Shown here piece by piece: positions 15,820 through 25,626 of a stretch of 64,000 bases of DNA. The notes below the pieces were generated by a model. It ran no database searches, was not told where the DNA came from, and saw only the letters and a program-made list of their open reading frames with translations. The stretch covers positions 1-64,000 of the forward strand of contig NZ_FQZL01000016.1 of assembly GCF_900142005.1 (NCBI RefSeq). Direction: 5' to 3'. The first letter of the stretch is position 1, and each line of letters begins with the position of its first letter. A program made the position numbers and the translations under genes. The stretch comes from Dethiosulfatibacter aminovorans DSM 17477 (GTDB taxonomy: Bacteria; Bacillota; Clostridia; Tissierellales; Dethiosulfatibacteraceae).

Positions 15820-17127
15820 TTACCTTCCATGCTTTCCTTTTCCACCCATCTGTTCCTGAGTTATTTCCGTTACAACTTCACCATTTACCATTACAGTGCC
15901 GCCGTTCAATTCTACTGTGCCGTCGGCATCATAGGATGATCCTGATGTATTTACGTTGATTGTTCCCCCGTTTAAGTAAATGCTTCCGTTTGAATCAAAT
16001 CCATCCGTATCTCCAGATGCCATTGTTACATTTATATCCCCGTCATTGACTTCGATGACTACGCTGTAGGCTGTGCTCTTTCTTGCTGCATTTATGCCGT
16101 CGTCAGTGGAGTATATGTCTATTTCTCCGCCGTTTATCTGAACATATGTCCCTTCAATACCTTCTGTACACGTCTCTATGTTGATGGTTCCACCGTCGAC
16201 CTGAACTGCACTTGTACCTCTTATCGCATCGTCTGCAGCGGTTATATTCAATGTACCGTTCTGGATGTAGATATATCCAAGAGCATCGTCGTCGTCATTT
16301 TCACTGTGCAGGGCGTCCTTGTCAGTAACTATACTTATGTACCCGTCATAGATTCTTATGGAGTCATTTGCCTCAAGACCGTCCAGACTTGAAGTTATTG
16401 CATATTCTCCACCGGTTATTTTAAGGTCGTCTTTTGAGGTTATTCCATTACCTTCAGCCGAAACGACTTCCAGCCTTCCTGTACCGTTCAGCACAAGGTC
16501 CGATTTTGAAAAGACAACTGCATCGAGATTGGTGTCTCCATCAGCTTCATAGGTACCTGAAACTTCCATATAGTTGTCGCTGTCTGTTGTAGTTACAAAC
16601 ACCTTGTCTCCGGACTTTACATAGATTGCCGGCGAGTCTTCATTCGTTATGCTTACACCGTCAAGCACTATCTGCACCTTTGCTTCATCGTCGACTTCAA
16701 CTACAACGGTGACGTCTTCCGCCTGTCCACTCAGTACGTATACTCCCTCTTCAACTATATTCACATCGCTTCCGCTTGCAAGACTGATGTATTCTGCACC
16801 GTCAAGGTCTGCCGTCTGCTCCAGGTCCCTGTCCGTGAACATGTCTGCCGTATCCAGAAGGGATCCTTCCACAGGCGTTGTATCAGCAGCAATGCCTCCT
16901 GCCATTGGGTTCCCGCCAGTGGGCATTTGCGCTCCATCGGACGGCATCCGGTCTCCATCTTGAGGCACTTCACCTATCTCCGGCGGAGTCTGTTCATCCA
17001 CTTCCGTATTTTCCACAGTTTGATCAACTGTCGCCTCTTCTGTTTCCACCTCTTCAGTCGTACATCCTACGGCAGATACCGCCAGCATCAGTGCCAATCC
17101 TATCGCTATGATATTTTTCTTGTTCAT
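15820..17127 (-). CDS. Secreted carbohydrate-binding lipoprotein (Cthe_2159/DUF4353-like)
   Basis: A 435-residue exported protein. The N-terminus has Lys-Lys, a hydrophobic core and a lipobox-like AVGC at about residue 22, so it is probably lipid-anchored outside the cell. An acidic, Pro/Met/Gly-rich linker follows (about 25-85). The rest is a repetitive beta-helix with many short units such as DGVSITNEDSPAIYV, DDLKITGGEYAI and DGGTINIETCTEGIEG, matching the family of the Clostridium thermocellum Cthe_2159 polygalacturonate-binding protein. The abundant Asp/Asn turns suggest calcium binding. It ends in a glycine/basic tail (MGGKGKHGR). It is transcribed away from amt, 231 bases apart. Whether it binds glycan, calcium or a mineral in this host is unknown. 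Confidence 0.82.
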   Translation of the reverse strand: MNKKNIIAIGLALMLAVSAVGCTTEEVETEEATVDQTVENTEVDEQTPPEIGEVPQDGDRMPSDGAQMPTGGNPMAGGIAADTTPVEGSLLDTADMFTDRDLEQTADLDGAEYISLASGSDVNIVEEGVYVLSGQAEDVTVVVEVDDEAKVQIVLDGVSITNEDSPAIYVKSGDKVFVTTTDSDNYMEVSGTYEADGDTNLDAVVFSKSDLVLNGTGRLEVVSAEGNGITSKDDLKITGGEYAITSSLDGLEANDSIRIYDGYISIVTDKDALHSENDDDDALGYIYIQNGTLNITAADDAIRGTSAVQVDGGTINIETCTEGIEGTYVQINGGEIDIYSTDDGINAARKSTAYSVVIEVNDGDINVTMASGDTDGFDSNGSIYLNGGTINVNTSGSSYDADGTVELNGGTVMVNGEVVTEITQEQMGGKGKHGR

Positions 17128-17300
17128 TGTTTTCCTCCTTTATGTCTTCCATGGCTATATTATCTACTACAAAAGTGGATTCTAAATGAATGGAATCTGA
17201 ATTCTATGTGAACTTTGTAAAATGCATAATTATTACGCCTTCCACCTCTTCCAGGAAACCGTTTATCCTCCGGCATGTTGAAATGTGTACATTTGCTGTA

Positions 17301-17329
17301 TTGACATTCATTCATAAATTTCATATAAT
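17301..17329 (+). promoter_or_regulatory. Predicted promoter of amt-PII
   Basis: A consensus TTGACA (17301-17306) and TATAAT (17324-17329) are spaced by 17 bases, 29 bases before the amt start. Such a strong sigma-A promoter suggests that nitrogen control, if present, acts through another factor or after transcription. Confidence 0.8.
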
Positions 17330-17358
17330 TGTAACATTATACTATCGAAGGAGGAAAT

Positions 17359-18582
17359 ATGGATAATTTTATAATTAATTCCATGTGGGTGTTAATAGCA
17401 AGCGTGCTTGTATTTCTCATGCATGCCGGTTTTGCTATGGTCGAAGTCGGATTCACCCAGGCAAAAAATGCAGTAAACATAATCATGAAGAACTTTGTTA
17501 CTGTATCTGTAGGCGTTATGTGCTATTATTTTATTGGTTACGGAATAATGTACGGCAATGATTTTTTAGGTTTATTTGGTACGGACATGTTTATGCTTAT
17601 AAACAGACCTGCCGAGACGGCAGGAATTTCATTTGAAGTGTTCTTTTTCTTTCAGGCCATATTTGCGGCAACCTGTGCTACAATAGTGTCAGGTGCAATG
17701 GCTGAAAGGACAAAGTTCATTTCATACATAATCTTCTGTTTTGTTGCTACACTGTTGATCTACCCCGTCATAGGACACTGGATCTGGGGTGGAGGCTTCC
17801 TTGCGGAGAAGCTCCATTTCATGGACTTTGCAGGAGGAACTGCGGTACATGCAGTAGGTGGTGTTTCAGCCCTTGCCGGCGCATGGCTCGTCGGAGCAAG
17901 AAAAGGAAAGTACAAGAATGGGGTTGCCCACGCAATACCCGGACACAATATTCCGCTAGGTGCTCTGGGAGTGCTGATACTGTGGTTCGGCTGGTTCGGA
18001 TTCAATCCCGGAAGCACCCTTGACATTACTTCGCCGGCTACTGCCCATTCAGCCATCACTACATTGTTAAGCGGTGCAGCAGCTACTCTCAGTGCGCTTG
18101 TATGGAGTACTGTCAAATATGAAAAGCCTGATGCAGCCTTAACTCTTAACGGCGCTCTTGCAGGTCTTGTAGGCATCACTGCCGGTGCAAATGTAATATC
18201 ATTCTGCGGAGCAATAATCGTAGGTCTCATAAGCGGTATACTCATGCTTTATTCGGTGGAAATCATAGACCAGAAACTGAAGATAGACGATCCAGTTGGA
18301 GCGATATCGGTTCATGGAGTGTGCGGTATCTTCGGCACAATTGCCATTGGACTGTTTTCAACTGCAGAAGGTGCAGAAGGACTGTTCTTCGGAGGAGGTT
18401 TCTCTCAGCTGTTGAGGCAGATATCAGGAGTGGCGATAGCATGTTCGGTGGCCTTTGTCATTTCATACATAACCTTCACAATCATAAAGAAAACCATAGG
18501 ATTGAAGGTTCACGAACATGAAGAAGTGCATGGCCTGGATGCCATAGAACACGGCATATCTGCATATATCAAGCTGCATTAG
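17359..18582 (+). CDS. amt: Ammonium transporter, Amt family
   Basis: A 407-residue membrane channel for ammonium uptake with about 11 helices. The Amt signature DFAGGTAVHAVGG holds the conserved aspartate and the first pore histidine. The second pore histidine is in SVHGVCGIFGTIAIGLF. FEVFFFFQAIFAATCATIVSGAMAERTKF covers the S1 recruitment region and following helix, with GAMAER typical of the family. AAGGAGG lies 6 bases before the ATG. The PII gene follows 69 bases downstream; this amt-glnK pairing is the classic arrangement in which PII plugs the channel when nitrogen is plentiful. Confidence 0.95.
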   Translation: MDNFIINSMWVLIASVLVFLMHAGFAMVEVGFTQAKNAVNIIMKNFVTVSVGVMCYYFIGYGIMYGNDFLGLFGTDMFMLINRPAETAGISFEVFFFFQAIFAATCATIVSGAMAERTKFISYIIFCFVATLLIYPVIGHWIWGGGFLAEKLHFMDFAGGTAVHAVGGVSALAGAWLVGARKGKYKNGVAHAIPGHNIPLGALGVLILWFGWFGFNPGSTLDITSPATAHSAITTLLSGAAATLSALVWSTVKYEKPDAALTLNGALAGLVGITAGANVISFCGAIIVGLISGILMLYSVEIIDQKLKIDDPVGAISVHGVCGIFGTIAIGLFSTAEGAEGLFFGGGFSQLLRQISGVAIACSVAFVISYITFTIIKKTIGLKVHEHEEVHGLDAIEHGISAYIKLH

Positions 18583-18651
18583 ATCCAGTAATAATTATTA
18601 CCTGTATGGTATTAAATGATATATTTATAAAATTAATGTATGGAGGTATTT

Positions 18652-19002
18652 ATGCCAGAAAAAATGACGAAAATCGAGATAATCACAAGAGTGGACAAGC
18701 TTGATGAATTGAAAGAGGCATTAATCGGAATAGGAGTAAGGGGCATGCACGTATTTGAAGTATTGGGCTGTGGGAACCAGAAAGGTTTCAAGCAGAAATA
18801 CAGAGGCGTGGATATGACTGTCGACCTTCTTCCGAAAGTCAAACTTGAAACCATTGTCTGCGAAGTCCCCGTCCAGCTTGTTATAGATACGGCTGTCAAG
18901 GTTCTTAGAACCGGTGAAATCGGAGACGGCAAGATATTCACTTACAATGTGGAGTCAGCCTTGAGAATCAGAACTGGCGAAACTGGTGTGAAAGCACTGT
19001 AG
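18652..19002 (+). CDS. PII-family nitrogen regulatory protein (GlnK/GlnB-like)
   Basis: A 116-residue trimeric signal protein that binds ATP/ADP and 2-oxoglutarate and gates Amt. The ATG at 18652 is preceded by TGGAGG 6 bases upstream; an earlier start at 18640 would overlap that site. The T-loop region QKYRGVDM keeps the tyrosine used for uridylylation in many PII proteins, followed by TVDLLPKVKLE. The C-terminal B-loop/C-loop block TGEIGDGKIFTYNVESALRIRTGE is canonical. Gene order amt-PII supports a GlnK role. Confidence 0.92.
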   Translation: MPEKMTKIEIITRVDKLDELKEALIGIGVRGMHVFEVLGCGNQKGFKQKYRGVDMTVDLLPKVKLETIVCEVPVQLVIDTAVKVLRTGEIGDGKIFTYNVESALRIRTGETGVKAL

Positions 19003-19023
19003 TTTAATAGTTGAGCCATTAAG

Positions 19024-19055
19024 CATGCCCCGGAAAACCGGGGCATGTTTTCTTG
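19024..19055 (+). terminator. Terminator after the PII gene
   Basis: CATGCCCCGG and CCGGGGCATG form a perfect 10-bp stem with an AAAA loop (19024-19047), followed by TTTTCTTG on the plus strand. It lies between the converging PII and hisA genes. Confidence 0.9.
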
Positions 19056-19057
19056 TA

Positions 19058-19798
19058 TCATAGTTTGATGACATCCTCAAATTTAATGTCTCCTCCGAAT
19101 ATGTCGAGGGCGCTCCCTATGGTGTAGTTCATCCTGCCGCCGCTCATCTTTTCTATGAGCTTCACGTCTTCAATGGATGAAATGCCTCCTGCATAGGTGC
19201 ATGGTATCTTCACCCACCGGCTGAGCTTTTTTATGAGGTCTTCGTCTATTCCGCTTTTCAGTCCTTCAACATCCACTGCATGTACGAGGAACTCATCGCA
19301 GAACTCCGACAGGAAGTCCATGTTTTCCTCATTCACCTCGAAGTTGGTGAATTTCTGCCACCTGTTTGTGACAACATAATACTTTCCGTCCTTTTTCCTG
19401 CAGCTCAAGTCGATTACAAGATTTTCCTTCCTGATGACCTTCCTTATCTCCTTCAGGTTTTCAAGAAAAAACTCCCCGTCCTTGAAGATGAAGGATGTTA
19501 CGATGACATGGGATGCCCCCTTGTCTATATACCACTTGGCATTGTCGGCGTTTATTCCTCCGCCAACCTGAAGGCCTCCGGGATAAGCCGCAAGAGCTTT
19601 TTCTATCTGTTCCTGATTTCCGGGGCCAAGGGCAATGACATGTCCGCCTCTCAGGCCTGCTTCCCTGTACAGTTCTGCATAATACCCTGCATCCCTCTGG
19701 GAAACAAAATTCTCCTCAGCACCTGAATCATTCAGGCTTCCTCCGACTATCTGCTTCACCTTTCCTTCGTGAAGATCTATACATGGTCTGAATTCCAT
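19058..19798 (-). CDS. hisA: HisA-like isomerase of the eukaryotic (HIS6) type
   Basis: A (beta/alpha)8 barrel of 246 residues that in histidine synthesis converts ProFAR to PRFAR. The blocks FRPCIDLHEGKVKQIVGG, GGHVIALGPGN, LQVGGGINADNAKWYID, GASHVIVTS, LVIDLSCRKKDGKYYVVTNR, HAVDVEGLKSGID and CTYAGGI match the fungal/plant HIS6 branch rather than ordinary bacterial HisA, especially the DLSCR, WQKFT and HAVDVEG segments. No other his gene is in the window and the gene is monocistronic, so its pathway context is unclear: an alternative or acquired HisA, or a related sugar-phosphate isomerase. TTCCTCC in the plus sequence gives GGAGGAA before the ATG. Confidence 0.85.
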   Translation of the reverse strand: MEFRPCIDLHEGKVKQIVGGSLNDSGAEENFVSQRDAGYYAELYREAGLRGGHVIALGPGNQEQIEKALAAYPGGLQVGGGINADNAKWYIDKGASHVIVTSFIFKDGEFFLENLKEIRKVIRKENLVIDLSCRKKDGKYYVVTNRWQKFTNFEVNEENMDFLSEFCDEFLVHAVDVEGLKSGIDEDLIKKLSRWVKIPCTYAGGISSIEDVKLIEKMSGGRMNYTIGSALDIFGGDIKFEDVIKL

Positions 19799-19869
19799 TT
19801 TTCCTCCTGTTATAGCTGCTGTTATAATAATATATATAATAACACATCACCCTTATCAATGCATCCCAA

Positions 19870-19904
19870 TCCATAGAAAAAGCACCTCGAAAACTCGAGA
19901 TGCT
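19870..19904 (-). terminator. Terminator after the symporter gene
   Basis: AGCACCTCGA (19881-19890) pairs with TCGAGATGCT (19895-19904) with one mismatch. On the minus strand it is followed by TTTTTCTATGG, about 20 bases after the symporter stop. Confidence 0.75.
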
Positions 19905-19923
19905 TTCCTGTTTTCATATGTTT

Positions 19924-21150
19924 TTATGCTTCTTTGTCAACAAGCTGGTCTACAATTACGGCACATGTAGCATCGCCTGTTACGTTTACTGCCGTTCTCA
20001 TCATATCGAATATCCTGTCAACGCCAAAGAGTATGGGAAGTCCTATTACCGGTATGTTTGCAGCAATCAATACGGCAACAACCAGCAGTGACGGACCGGG
20101 AACCCCCGCTTGTCCGATCGACCCGACAGTAGCTGTAAGTATTATTGCAATATACTCCGATGCACCAAGGTCAACTCCAAACCACTGTGCAAAGAAACAG
20201 GCTGCAAGAGCATAGTATATCGCATTACCGTCCATGTTAATTGTAGCTCCCAAAGGGATTACAAAGGAGGTTGTGGATTTTGAAACACCGAGGTCTTCCT
20301 GACATGTTTCCTCGTTCAGGGGTACAGTTGCCATTGAAGAAGCTGTAGACAATGCAAAGGCCTGTACTTTTGCAAACTTTGCATAGAAGTTCCTTACCGA
20401 TACCTTGCTGAAAAGCTTAATGAGCAGGCCGTAGAATCCGAATGTATGCACAATCAGTGCAACGGTGTAAATGGCCAGGAGCTTTCCTACACTGAAAAGC
20501 ACTTCCCAGCCAAATGTACCGACAACGTCTGCCATTAGTGCAAATACTCCAATAGGCGCAATTATCATTACCTTTAGAATTATGTATACAAGTGCATCTG
20601 TGACGCCTCCAATAATATTTATCAAAGGCTTTTTCTGGTCTTCCTTCAGCGAATTGATTCCAAATCCAAAGAACATTGCAAAGAAAAGTATCTGAAGTAT
20701 GTTTCCGGTTACAAGGGATTCGATTGGATTGACAGGCACTATTCCTATCAGCGTTTCCCATATTCCCGGTACGTCACCTCTGGCTACATATTCATCCGAG
20801 AACATGTCCTTGAAACCTTCAAGCCCTTCGGCAACGCCAGGCTGGAAAACCTCTCCAAGAATAAGTGCAAATACTACGGCGAAGGCAGTAGTGCCAAGGT
20901 AGAATGCAAAAGTGGCAATCCCCACCTTCCCGGCCGAATGCGATTTTCCTATTGCTGCTGCTCCGTTGATTATAGAAAAGAATACAAGAGGTATAACAAC
21001 CATTTTAATAAGGCTTACAAAAAGTGTACCCAACGGTGCTATGACAGACACCCTTTCTTTAAGCACCGCTCCTGCAGCAATACCCAGGACCATGGCTATT
21101 AGAATCCATAGTCCAAGATTTCCAAAAATACTTTTTTCAAGTTTTTTCAT
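19924..21150 (-). CDS. Dicarboxylate/amino acid:cation symporter (DAACS family)
   Basis: A 408-residue sodium- or proton-coupled importer of glutamate, aspartate, C4-dicarboxylates or related substrates. The re-entrant loop signatures are clear: ALSTASSMATVPLNEE (HP1 serine-rich motif, often implicated in substrate binding), FVIPLGATINMDGNAIY with the NMDG cation site, and GVPGPSLLVVAVL (HP2). About eight transmembrane segments are seen. ATG at 21150 follows GGAGGTCAAA; a TTG 12 bases upstream would swallow that site. It is monocistronic with its own terminator. In an amino-acid fermenter glutamate or aspartate uptake is likely, but specificity is not shown. Confidence 0.9.
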   Translation of the reverse strand: MKKLEKSIFGNLGLWILIAMVLGIAAGAVLKERVSVIAPLGTLFVSLIKMVVIPLVFFSIINGAAAIGKSHSAGKVGIATFAFYLGTTAFAVVFALILGEVFQPGVAEGLEGFKDMFSDEYVARGDVPGIWETLIGIVPVNPIESLVTGNILQILFFAMFFGFGINSLKEDQKKPLINIIGGVTDALVYIILKVMIIAPIGVFALMADVVGTFGWEVLFSVGKLLAIYTVALIVHTFGFYGLLIKLFSKVSVRNFYAKFAKVQAFALSTASSMATVPLNEETCQEDLGVSKSTTSFVIPLGATINMDGNAIYYALAACFFAQWFGVDLGASEYIAIILTATVGSIGQAGVPGPSLLVVAVLIAANIPVIGLPILFGVDRIFDMMRTAVNVTGDATCAVIVDQLVDKEA

Positions 21151-21251
21151 TTTGACCTCCAAAAATTTTTTAATATTGCAAGCTGCATGTCATATCAAAA
21201 GCTTTTTGTCATGTAAAGTCAAATGTCTATTCAATGCTATGAATAATATAA

Positions 21252-21869
21252 TCATATGCCTGAAGATCGTCCTTTAATTCTCTTCAACCTGAAGAAGTCT
21301 TCTCTTTCTTTTTCTTCCAGGACCTCTGAAATATATTTTGTCACCTCCCTGTATCTTGGTATCTGGATTTTATCAAGGGCATTCGCCCTCTTGCTTGTCT
21401 TCTTTATTTCCGCAGCAAGTCTGAAAACCGAGTTTTCCACTTCCGCCAGCCTGTAAAGGAGCTTTTGAACTTCATTCATCTTGACTACGGTAATGTCAAG
21501 TGCGGAATTGGTTCTGTAAAATCCATAATAAGGCTGGATGTCCGGTGTTTCATCCTTGATGAGTGGAATCTCCACGCCCATTACACTTTTGGTAAGTATG
21601 CTTATGTTTTCATCCTTGGGTATGGACAGTGCTATCTCCTCCACGTTTATCATACCCATGGTCAGCGTGGCATACACCATGGCTTCATATGCTTCCTTGA
21701 AAATTCTGTCAATCTCCACCTGGATTTCCTTCACTTCATCTATCAGGTCCATCATTTCCCTGATCAGCACATTCCTTTTTTTGTCAAGCAGTTCATATCC
21801 CTTTTGTGAAAATTCTAGCATGGATTTTGCTTTTATCAGATTGGCTTTGGTAGGTGTAAGATTTTCCAT
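21252..21869 (-). CDS. ntpD: V-type ATPase subunit D (central stalk)
   Basis: The 205-residue rotor axle of the V1 sector. The N-terminus TPTKANLIKAKSMLEFSQKGYELLDKKRNVL is the diagnostic VatD block, and the C-terminal segment KKTSKRANALDKIQIPRY is the matching second helix. Both form the long antiparallel coiled coil inside the A3B3 head. It is the last gene of the nine-gene operon, 4 bases after subunit B, the usual place (A-B-D). No clear terminator was found in the 101 bases to the symporter start. Confidence 0.95.
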   Translation of the reverse strand: MENLTPTKANLIKAKSMLEFSQKGYELLDKKRNVLIREMMDLIDEVKEIQVEIDRIFKEAYEAMVYATLTMGMINVEEIALSIPKDENISILTKSVMGVEIPLIKDETPDIQPYYGFYRTNSALDITVVKMNEVQKLLYRLAEVENSVFRLAAEIKKTSKRANALDKIQIPRYREVTKYISEVLEEKEREDFFRLKRIKGRSSGI

Positions 21870-21873
21870 CCGA

Positions 21874-23244
21874 TCACTTCCTGTAATATTTTTCTATTAC
21901 TGCATCGTCAATTCTGTCCAGTTCTTCCTTGGGCAATATAGACAGCGCCTTCCACCCGATATCAAGACTTTCTTCCAGTCTTCTGTTTTCCTCAAATCCC
22001 TGATTTATGAACCTGTCCTCAAAGTACCTTCCGAATTTCATATACAGCTTGTCGATGTCGGAAAGGTCCTCCTCTCCTATTATCTGCGCCAGGGACCTTA
22101 TTTCCTGCACTTTTGAATATGACGAAAAGAGCTGATTGGCAATGTCCGGATGATCCTCCCTTGTAAAGCCTTCTCCTATGCCGTCCTTCATCAGCCTTGA
22201 CAGGGACGGCAAAACATTTACGGGAGGCACTATGCTGTTGTTTGACAGTTCTCTTGACAACACAACCTGGCCTTCCGTTATATATCCCGTAAGATCGGGG
22301 ATGGGATGGGTGATGTCGTCATTGGGCATTGTCAATATTGGCAGAAATGTTATGGATCCCTTTTTGCTCTTCAGCATTCCTGCCCTTTCATAAAGGGAGG
22401 CCAGGTCCGAATACAGGTAGCCCGGATAACCCTTTCTGCTGGGGACTTCCTCCCTGGCAGAGGCAATCTCCCTCAATCCCTCGCAATAGCTTGTCACATC
22501 GGTCACAACTACGAGTATGTGCATGTCCTCTTCAAAGGCCAGATACTCCGCAGCTGTCAGAGCACACCTGGGCGTGCTTATCCTCTCGGCTACGGGATCG
22601 TCCGCATAATTCATGAACATTACAACATTGTCTATGGAGCCGCTTTCTTCAAATTTTTCACGGAAATAGGCTCCGTCATCCCTGGTTACCCCTATGGCTG
22701 CAAAACATATGGCAAATTTCACTTCTTCTTCTGAAGAAATCCTTGCCTGATTCACTATTTGGGCTGCAAGTTCCTTGTGGGGAAGTCCGTTTCCTGAAAA
22801 TATAGGCAGTTTCTGGCCTCTTATAAGGGTAAGCAAAATATCTATCGAGCTGATGCCGGTTTGAATGAAGTTCCTGGGATACTTTCTTGCAACGGGGTTT
22901 ATGGGTCTTCCGTTGATGTTGTATTTTTTCTCCGAAAAGAGCGGACCCCCTCCATCAATGGGTTTACCCACTCCGTTGAAGGCTCTCCCCAGAATATTCT
23001 TTGATATTGCAATTTCAAAGGGCTTTCCCGTGAATTTTACCGAAGTATTTTTGGTGCTCATTCCGGAAGTGCCCTGAAAAACCTGGGCGGCCACAAAATC
23101 TTCCTCAATCCTTACTACCTTTCCCAGCCTCTTTTCATCACCAACACTGATTTCGATTATTTCACCATATTTGGCTTCCCTTATACCTTCGAGAAATATC
23201 AAGGGACCTTGAGCCTTTTTTATTTTCAAATATTCTTTAAACAT
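21874..23244 (-). CDS. ntpB: V-type ATPase subunit B (non-catalytic)
   Basis: The 456-residue regulatory subunit of the V1 head. Landmarks are [48 protein letters not shown], where the P-loop is replaced by the family's SGNGLPH, and [35 protein letters not shown]. Lack of a Walker lysine is normal for B. It follows subunit A by 4 bases and precedes D by 4, so the three are tightly coupled. Confidence 0.96.
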   Translation of the reverse strand: MFKEYLKIKKAQGPLIFLEGIREAKYGEIIEISVGDEKRLGKVVRIEEDFVAAQVFQGTSGMSTKNTSVKFTGKPFEIAISKNILGRAFNGVGKPIDGGGPLFSEKKYNINGRPINPVARKYPRNFIQTGISSIDILLTLIRGQKLPIFSGNGLPHKELAAQIVNQARISSEEEVKFAICFAAIGVTRDDGAYFREKFEESGSIDNVVMFMNYADDPVAERISTPRCALTAAEYLAFEEDMHILVVVTDVTSYCEGLREIASAREEVPSRKGYPGYLYSDLASLYERAGMLKSKKGSITFLPILTMPNDDITHPIPDLTGYITEGQVVLSRELSNNSIVPPVNVLPSLSRLMKDGIGEGFTREDHPDIANQLFSSYSKVQEIRSLAQIIGEEDLSDIDKLYMKFGRYFEDRFINQGFEENRRLEESLDIGWKALSILPKEELDRIDDAVIEKYYRK

Positions 23245-23248
23245 TTCA

Positions 23249-25021
23249 TCACCCTGAATATTTAGACATCAAATTCTCATAAAATTCATCTATCCTGTTT
23301 TTTAATTCCTCTATGCCGGACAGATCATCATTGGGAATATTGTACTTCATCCTTATCATTGAATCGAAAATACCCGGATCCTTTGCCTTGGAAATGGGTA
23401 TGCCTGTCTTGACGCATTCCTTGGCCCTTTCATTGAGATGGTTGATAAGTTTAAGCATCTCATACTGCTTGTTGATGGGTACATAGGTGTCATCCTTGTG
23501 AAAGGCGTTTTGCTGAAGATATCCAACCTTCAGCACCCTTGAAATTTCAAGTGTAAGTCTTTGGGAGTCTGGAAGCACGTCCTCTCCAACCAGCATCACT
23601 ATGTCCAGAAGCTTGCTCTCCTCCTGAAGCAGTCTCATCATATTGCCCCGAAGTTCTATTGCATCCTCTCCAACATTGCCGTCATACCACTCTTCAAGCA
23701 TTTTAATATATCCGCTGTAGCTGTCGAGCCAGTTGATGGAGGGATAATGCCTTGCATGGGCAAGGTTTTTGTCCAGTGCCAGGAATGCATTTACATATCT
23801 CTTGGTATTCTCGGTTACGGGCTCTGAAAAATCCCCTCCTGCCGGTGATACCGCTCCAATTATTGTAACGGATCCTTCCTCTCCCTCCAGGGTTTTTACA
23901 TATCCCGCCCTTTCGTAGAATTCAGCAAGTCTTGAGGGAAGATATGCAGGGTATCCCTCTTCTGCTGGCATCTCTTCAAGCCTGCCGCTTATTTCTCTCA
24001 AGGCTTCCGCCCACCTGGAAGTGGAATCTGCCATTATAGCCACATGATAACCCATGTCCCTGTAGTACTCGGCCATTGTTATGCCGGTGTAAATACTTGC
24101 TTCCCTGGCTGCAACGGGCATGTTTGAGGTGTTGGCTATAAGGATGGTCCTTTCCATTATGGGCTTTCCGGACTTGGGATCTATAAGCTTTGGAAACTCT
24201 TCCAATACGTCCGTCATTTCATTTCCTCTTTCGCCGCATCCTATATATACGATGATATCCGCATCCGACCATTTAGCCAGCTGGTGCTGGGTCATGGTCT
24301 TGCCTGTCCCGAATCCGCCCGGAATCGCTGCAGTGCCGCCTTTTGCTATGGGGAAAAACATGTCAAGGATTCTTTGGCCCGTTATGAGGGGTTTTGATAT
24401 TTTTAGCCTTTCCCTCACGGGTCTTTTGAACCTTACAGGCCAATTCTGGTACATCCTTATCTCATGTATCTTTCCTTTCCTGCCCTCAATCTTCAGGAGA
24501 ACATCCTCCATGCCATGGATTCCATCGGTTTCAGCAAAAACAACCTTGCCCCCTTCTCCCGGGGGAATCATCAGCTTGTTGGCAATAAGAGAGGTCTCTT
24601 CAACCTGTCCAAAGACATGCCCCTCTTCCAGGTGCTGTCCTTCCTTGGCAAAAATATCCACTCTCCACTTTTTTTCGAAATCTATGGACAGCAGCCCAAC
24701 CCCTTCGGGAATAAAGTCACTATTCATATCATCTATTTTTTCAAGGGGTCTTCCTATACCGTCAAATATATTTCCAATAAGTCCGGGTCCGAGCTTCAAG
24801 GACAAAGGTTCACTGAGTCCATTTATGATTTCATTCAGTTCCAGGCCCTCCGTCTCTTCATAGACCTGGAGGGTTCCTTCATCATCCAGGACACTTATCA
24901 CTTCGCCGATAAGCTTGTTTTTGCCTACAAGGACCATCTCCCTCAACTTGAAGGATGACATACCCGTTCCCTTTACAACAGGTCCGTTTACATATGTTAT
25001 TTTACCTTCATTTACACTCAT
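23249..25021 (-). CDS. ntpA: V-type ATPase subunit A (catalytic)
   Basis: The 590-residue ATP-hydrolysing or ATP-making subunit. The Walker A GGFGTGKT, arginine-rich [14 protein letters not shown], and [22 protein letters not shown] are canonical for V/A-type A subunits. The family's non-homologous insert lies before the P-loop (residues about 110-190, [15 protein letters not shown]...). I place the start at ATG 25019-25021; a GTG 9 bases earlier is in frame. The reading overlaps the end of subunit E by 14 bases, indicating translational coupling. Confidence 0.96.
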   Translation of the reverse strand: MSVNEGKITYVNGPVVKGTGMSSFKLREMVLVGKNKLIGEVISVLDDEGTLQVYEETEGLELNEIINGLSEPLSLKLGPGLIGNIFDGIGRPLEKIDDMNSDFIPEGVGLLSIDFEKKWRVDIFAKEGQHLEEGHVFGQVEETSLIANKLMIPPGEGGKVVFAETDGIHGMEDVLLKIEGRKGKIHEIRMYQNWPVRFKRPVRERLKISKPLITGQRILDMFFPIAKGGTAAIPGGFGTGKTMTQHQLAKWSDADIIVYIGCGERGNEMTDVLEEFPKLIDPKSGKPIMERTILIANTSNMPVAAREASIYTGITMAEYYRDMGYHVAIMADSTSRWAEALREISGRLEEMPAEEGYPAYLPSRLAEFYERAGYVKTLEGEEGSVTIIGAVSPAGGDFSEPVTENTKRYVNAFLALDKNLAHARHYPSINWLDSYSGYIKMLEEWYDGNVGEDAIELRGNMMRLLQEESKLLDIVMLVGEDVLPDSQRLTLEISRVLKVGYLQQNAFHKDDTYVPINKQYEMLKLINHLNERAKECVKTGIPISKAKDPGIFDSMIRMKYNIPNDDLSGIEELKNRIDEFYENLMSKYSG

Positions 25022-25574
25022 GACCTTCACCTGCCTTATTCGTCATCAGCTTCAAAATAAGACATCCGATATAATCTGAAGCCTCCATGATTTTCCCTTC
25101 TATGGAATAGTCATACTTTACCTTTTCATTGGCTATTATATAAAATCCACCTAGAACCTCATCTGATATCTCAACGGTCATTTCACTGCCATCGAGGTAT
25201 TTCCTGTCATTTTCTCTCATTATGATTCTTAGTTTGTCATCCTCGGAAAAATTTCCTCCTGCCTCTTCCAGATTTTCTAAAAACCAGGAATCATAATTAT
25301 CGCTTTCAATATACTCTTGTATCTTTTCGAGAAGGTACTCGTTAAAAGAATCCAGCATCCTTGATTTGGTAACCAGTATTTCATTCTGATATGACACCTT
25401 TGCCTTTGAAATGATTTTTTTACCTTCCAGATTTCCTTTCTTTCTCATTTTTTCAAAATATTTTTCGTCTTCTTCCAAAGCCTTTTTTTCCAGTTCTTCC
25501 ATCATTTCGTCATACTTTTTTTCCAGTTCCCTTAGTTTGATCTTGTTCTCGCTGGAATGCTTTTCCAAAACCAT
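25008..25574 (-). CDS. ntpE: V-type ATPase subunit E (peripheral stalk)
   Basis: A 188-residue stator protein with a long charged helical N-terminal half (about 1-90, rich in Glu/Lys, coiled coil) and a globular C-terminal half with ESDNYDSWFLENLEEAGG and LGGFYIIANEKVKYDYSIEGKI, where VatE proteins contact the B subunit. It pairs with the G/H-type stalk protein at the start of the operon. The end overlaps subunit A. A 52-base gap separates it from subunit F. Confidence 0.85.
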   Translation of the reverse strand: MVLEKHSSENKIKLRELEKKYDEMMEELEKKALEEDEKYFEKMRKKGNLEGKKIISKAKVSYQNEILVTKSRMLDSFNEYLLEKIQEYIESDNYDSWFLENLEEAGGNFSEDDKLRIIMRENDRKYLDGSEMTVEISDEVLGGFYIIANEKVKYDYSIEGKIMEASDYIGCLILKLMTNKAGEGHECK

Positions 25575-25626
25575 TTTTGAAAAAAGATTTATTTTGTTCT
25601 CTATAGTAACGATAATATCACCTTCT

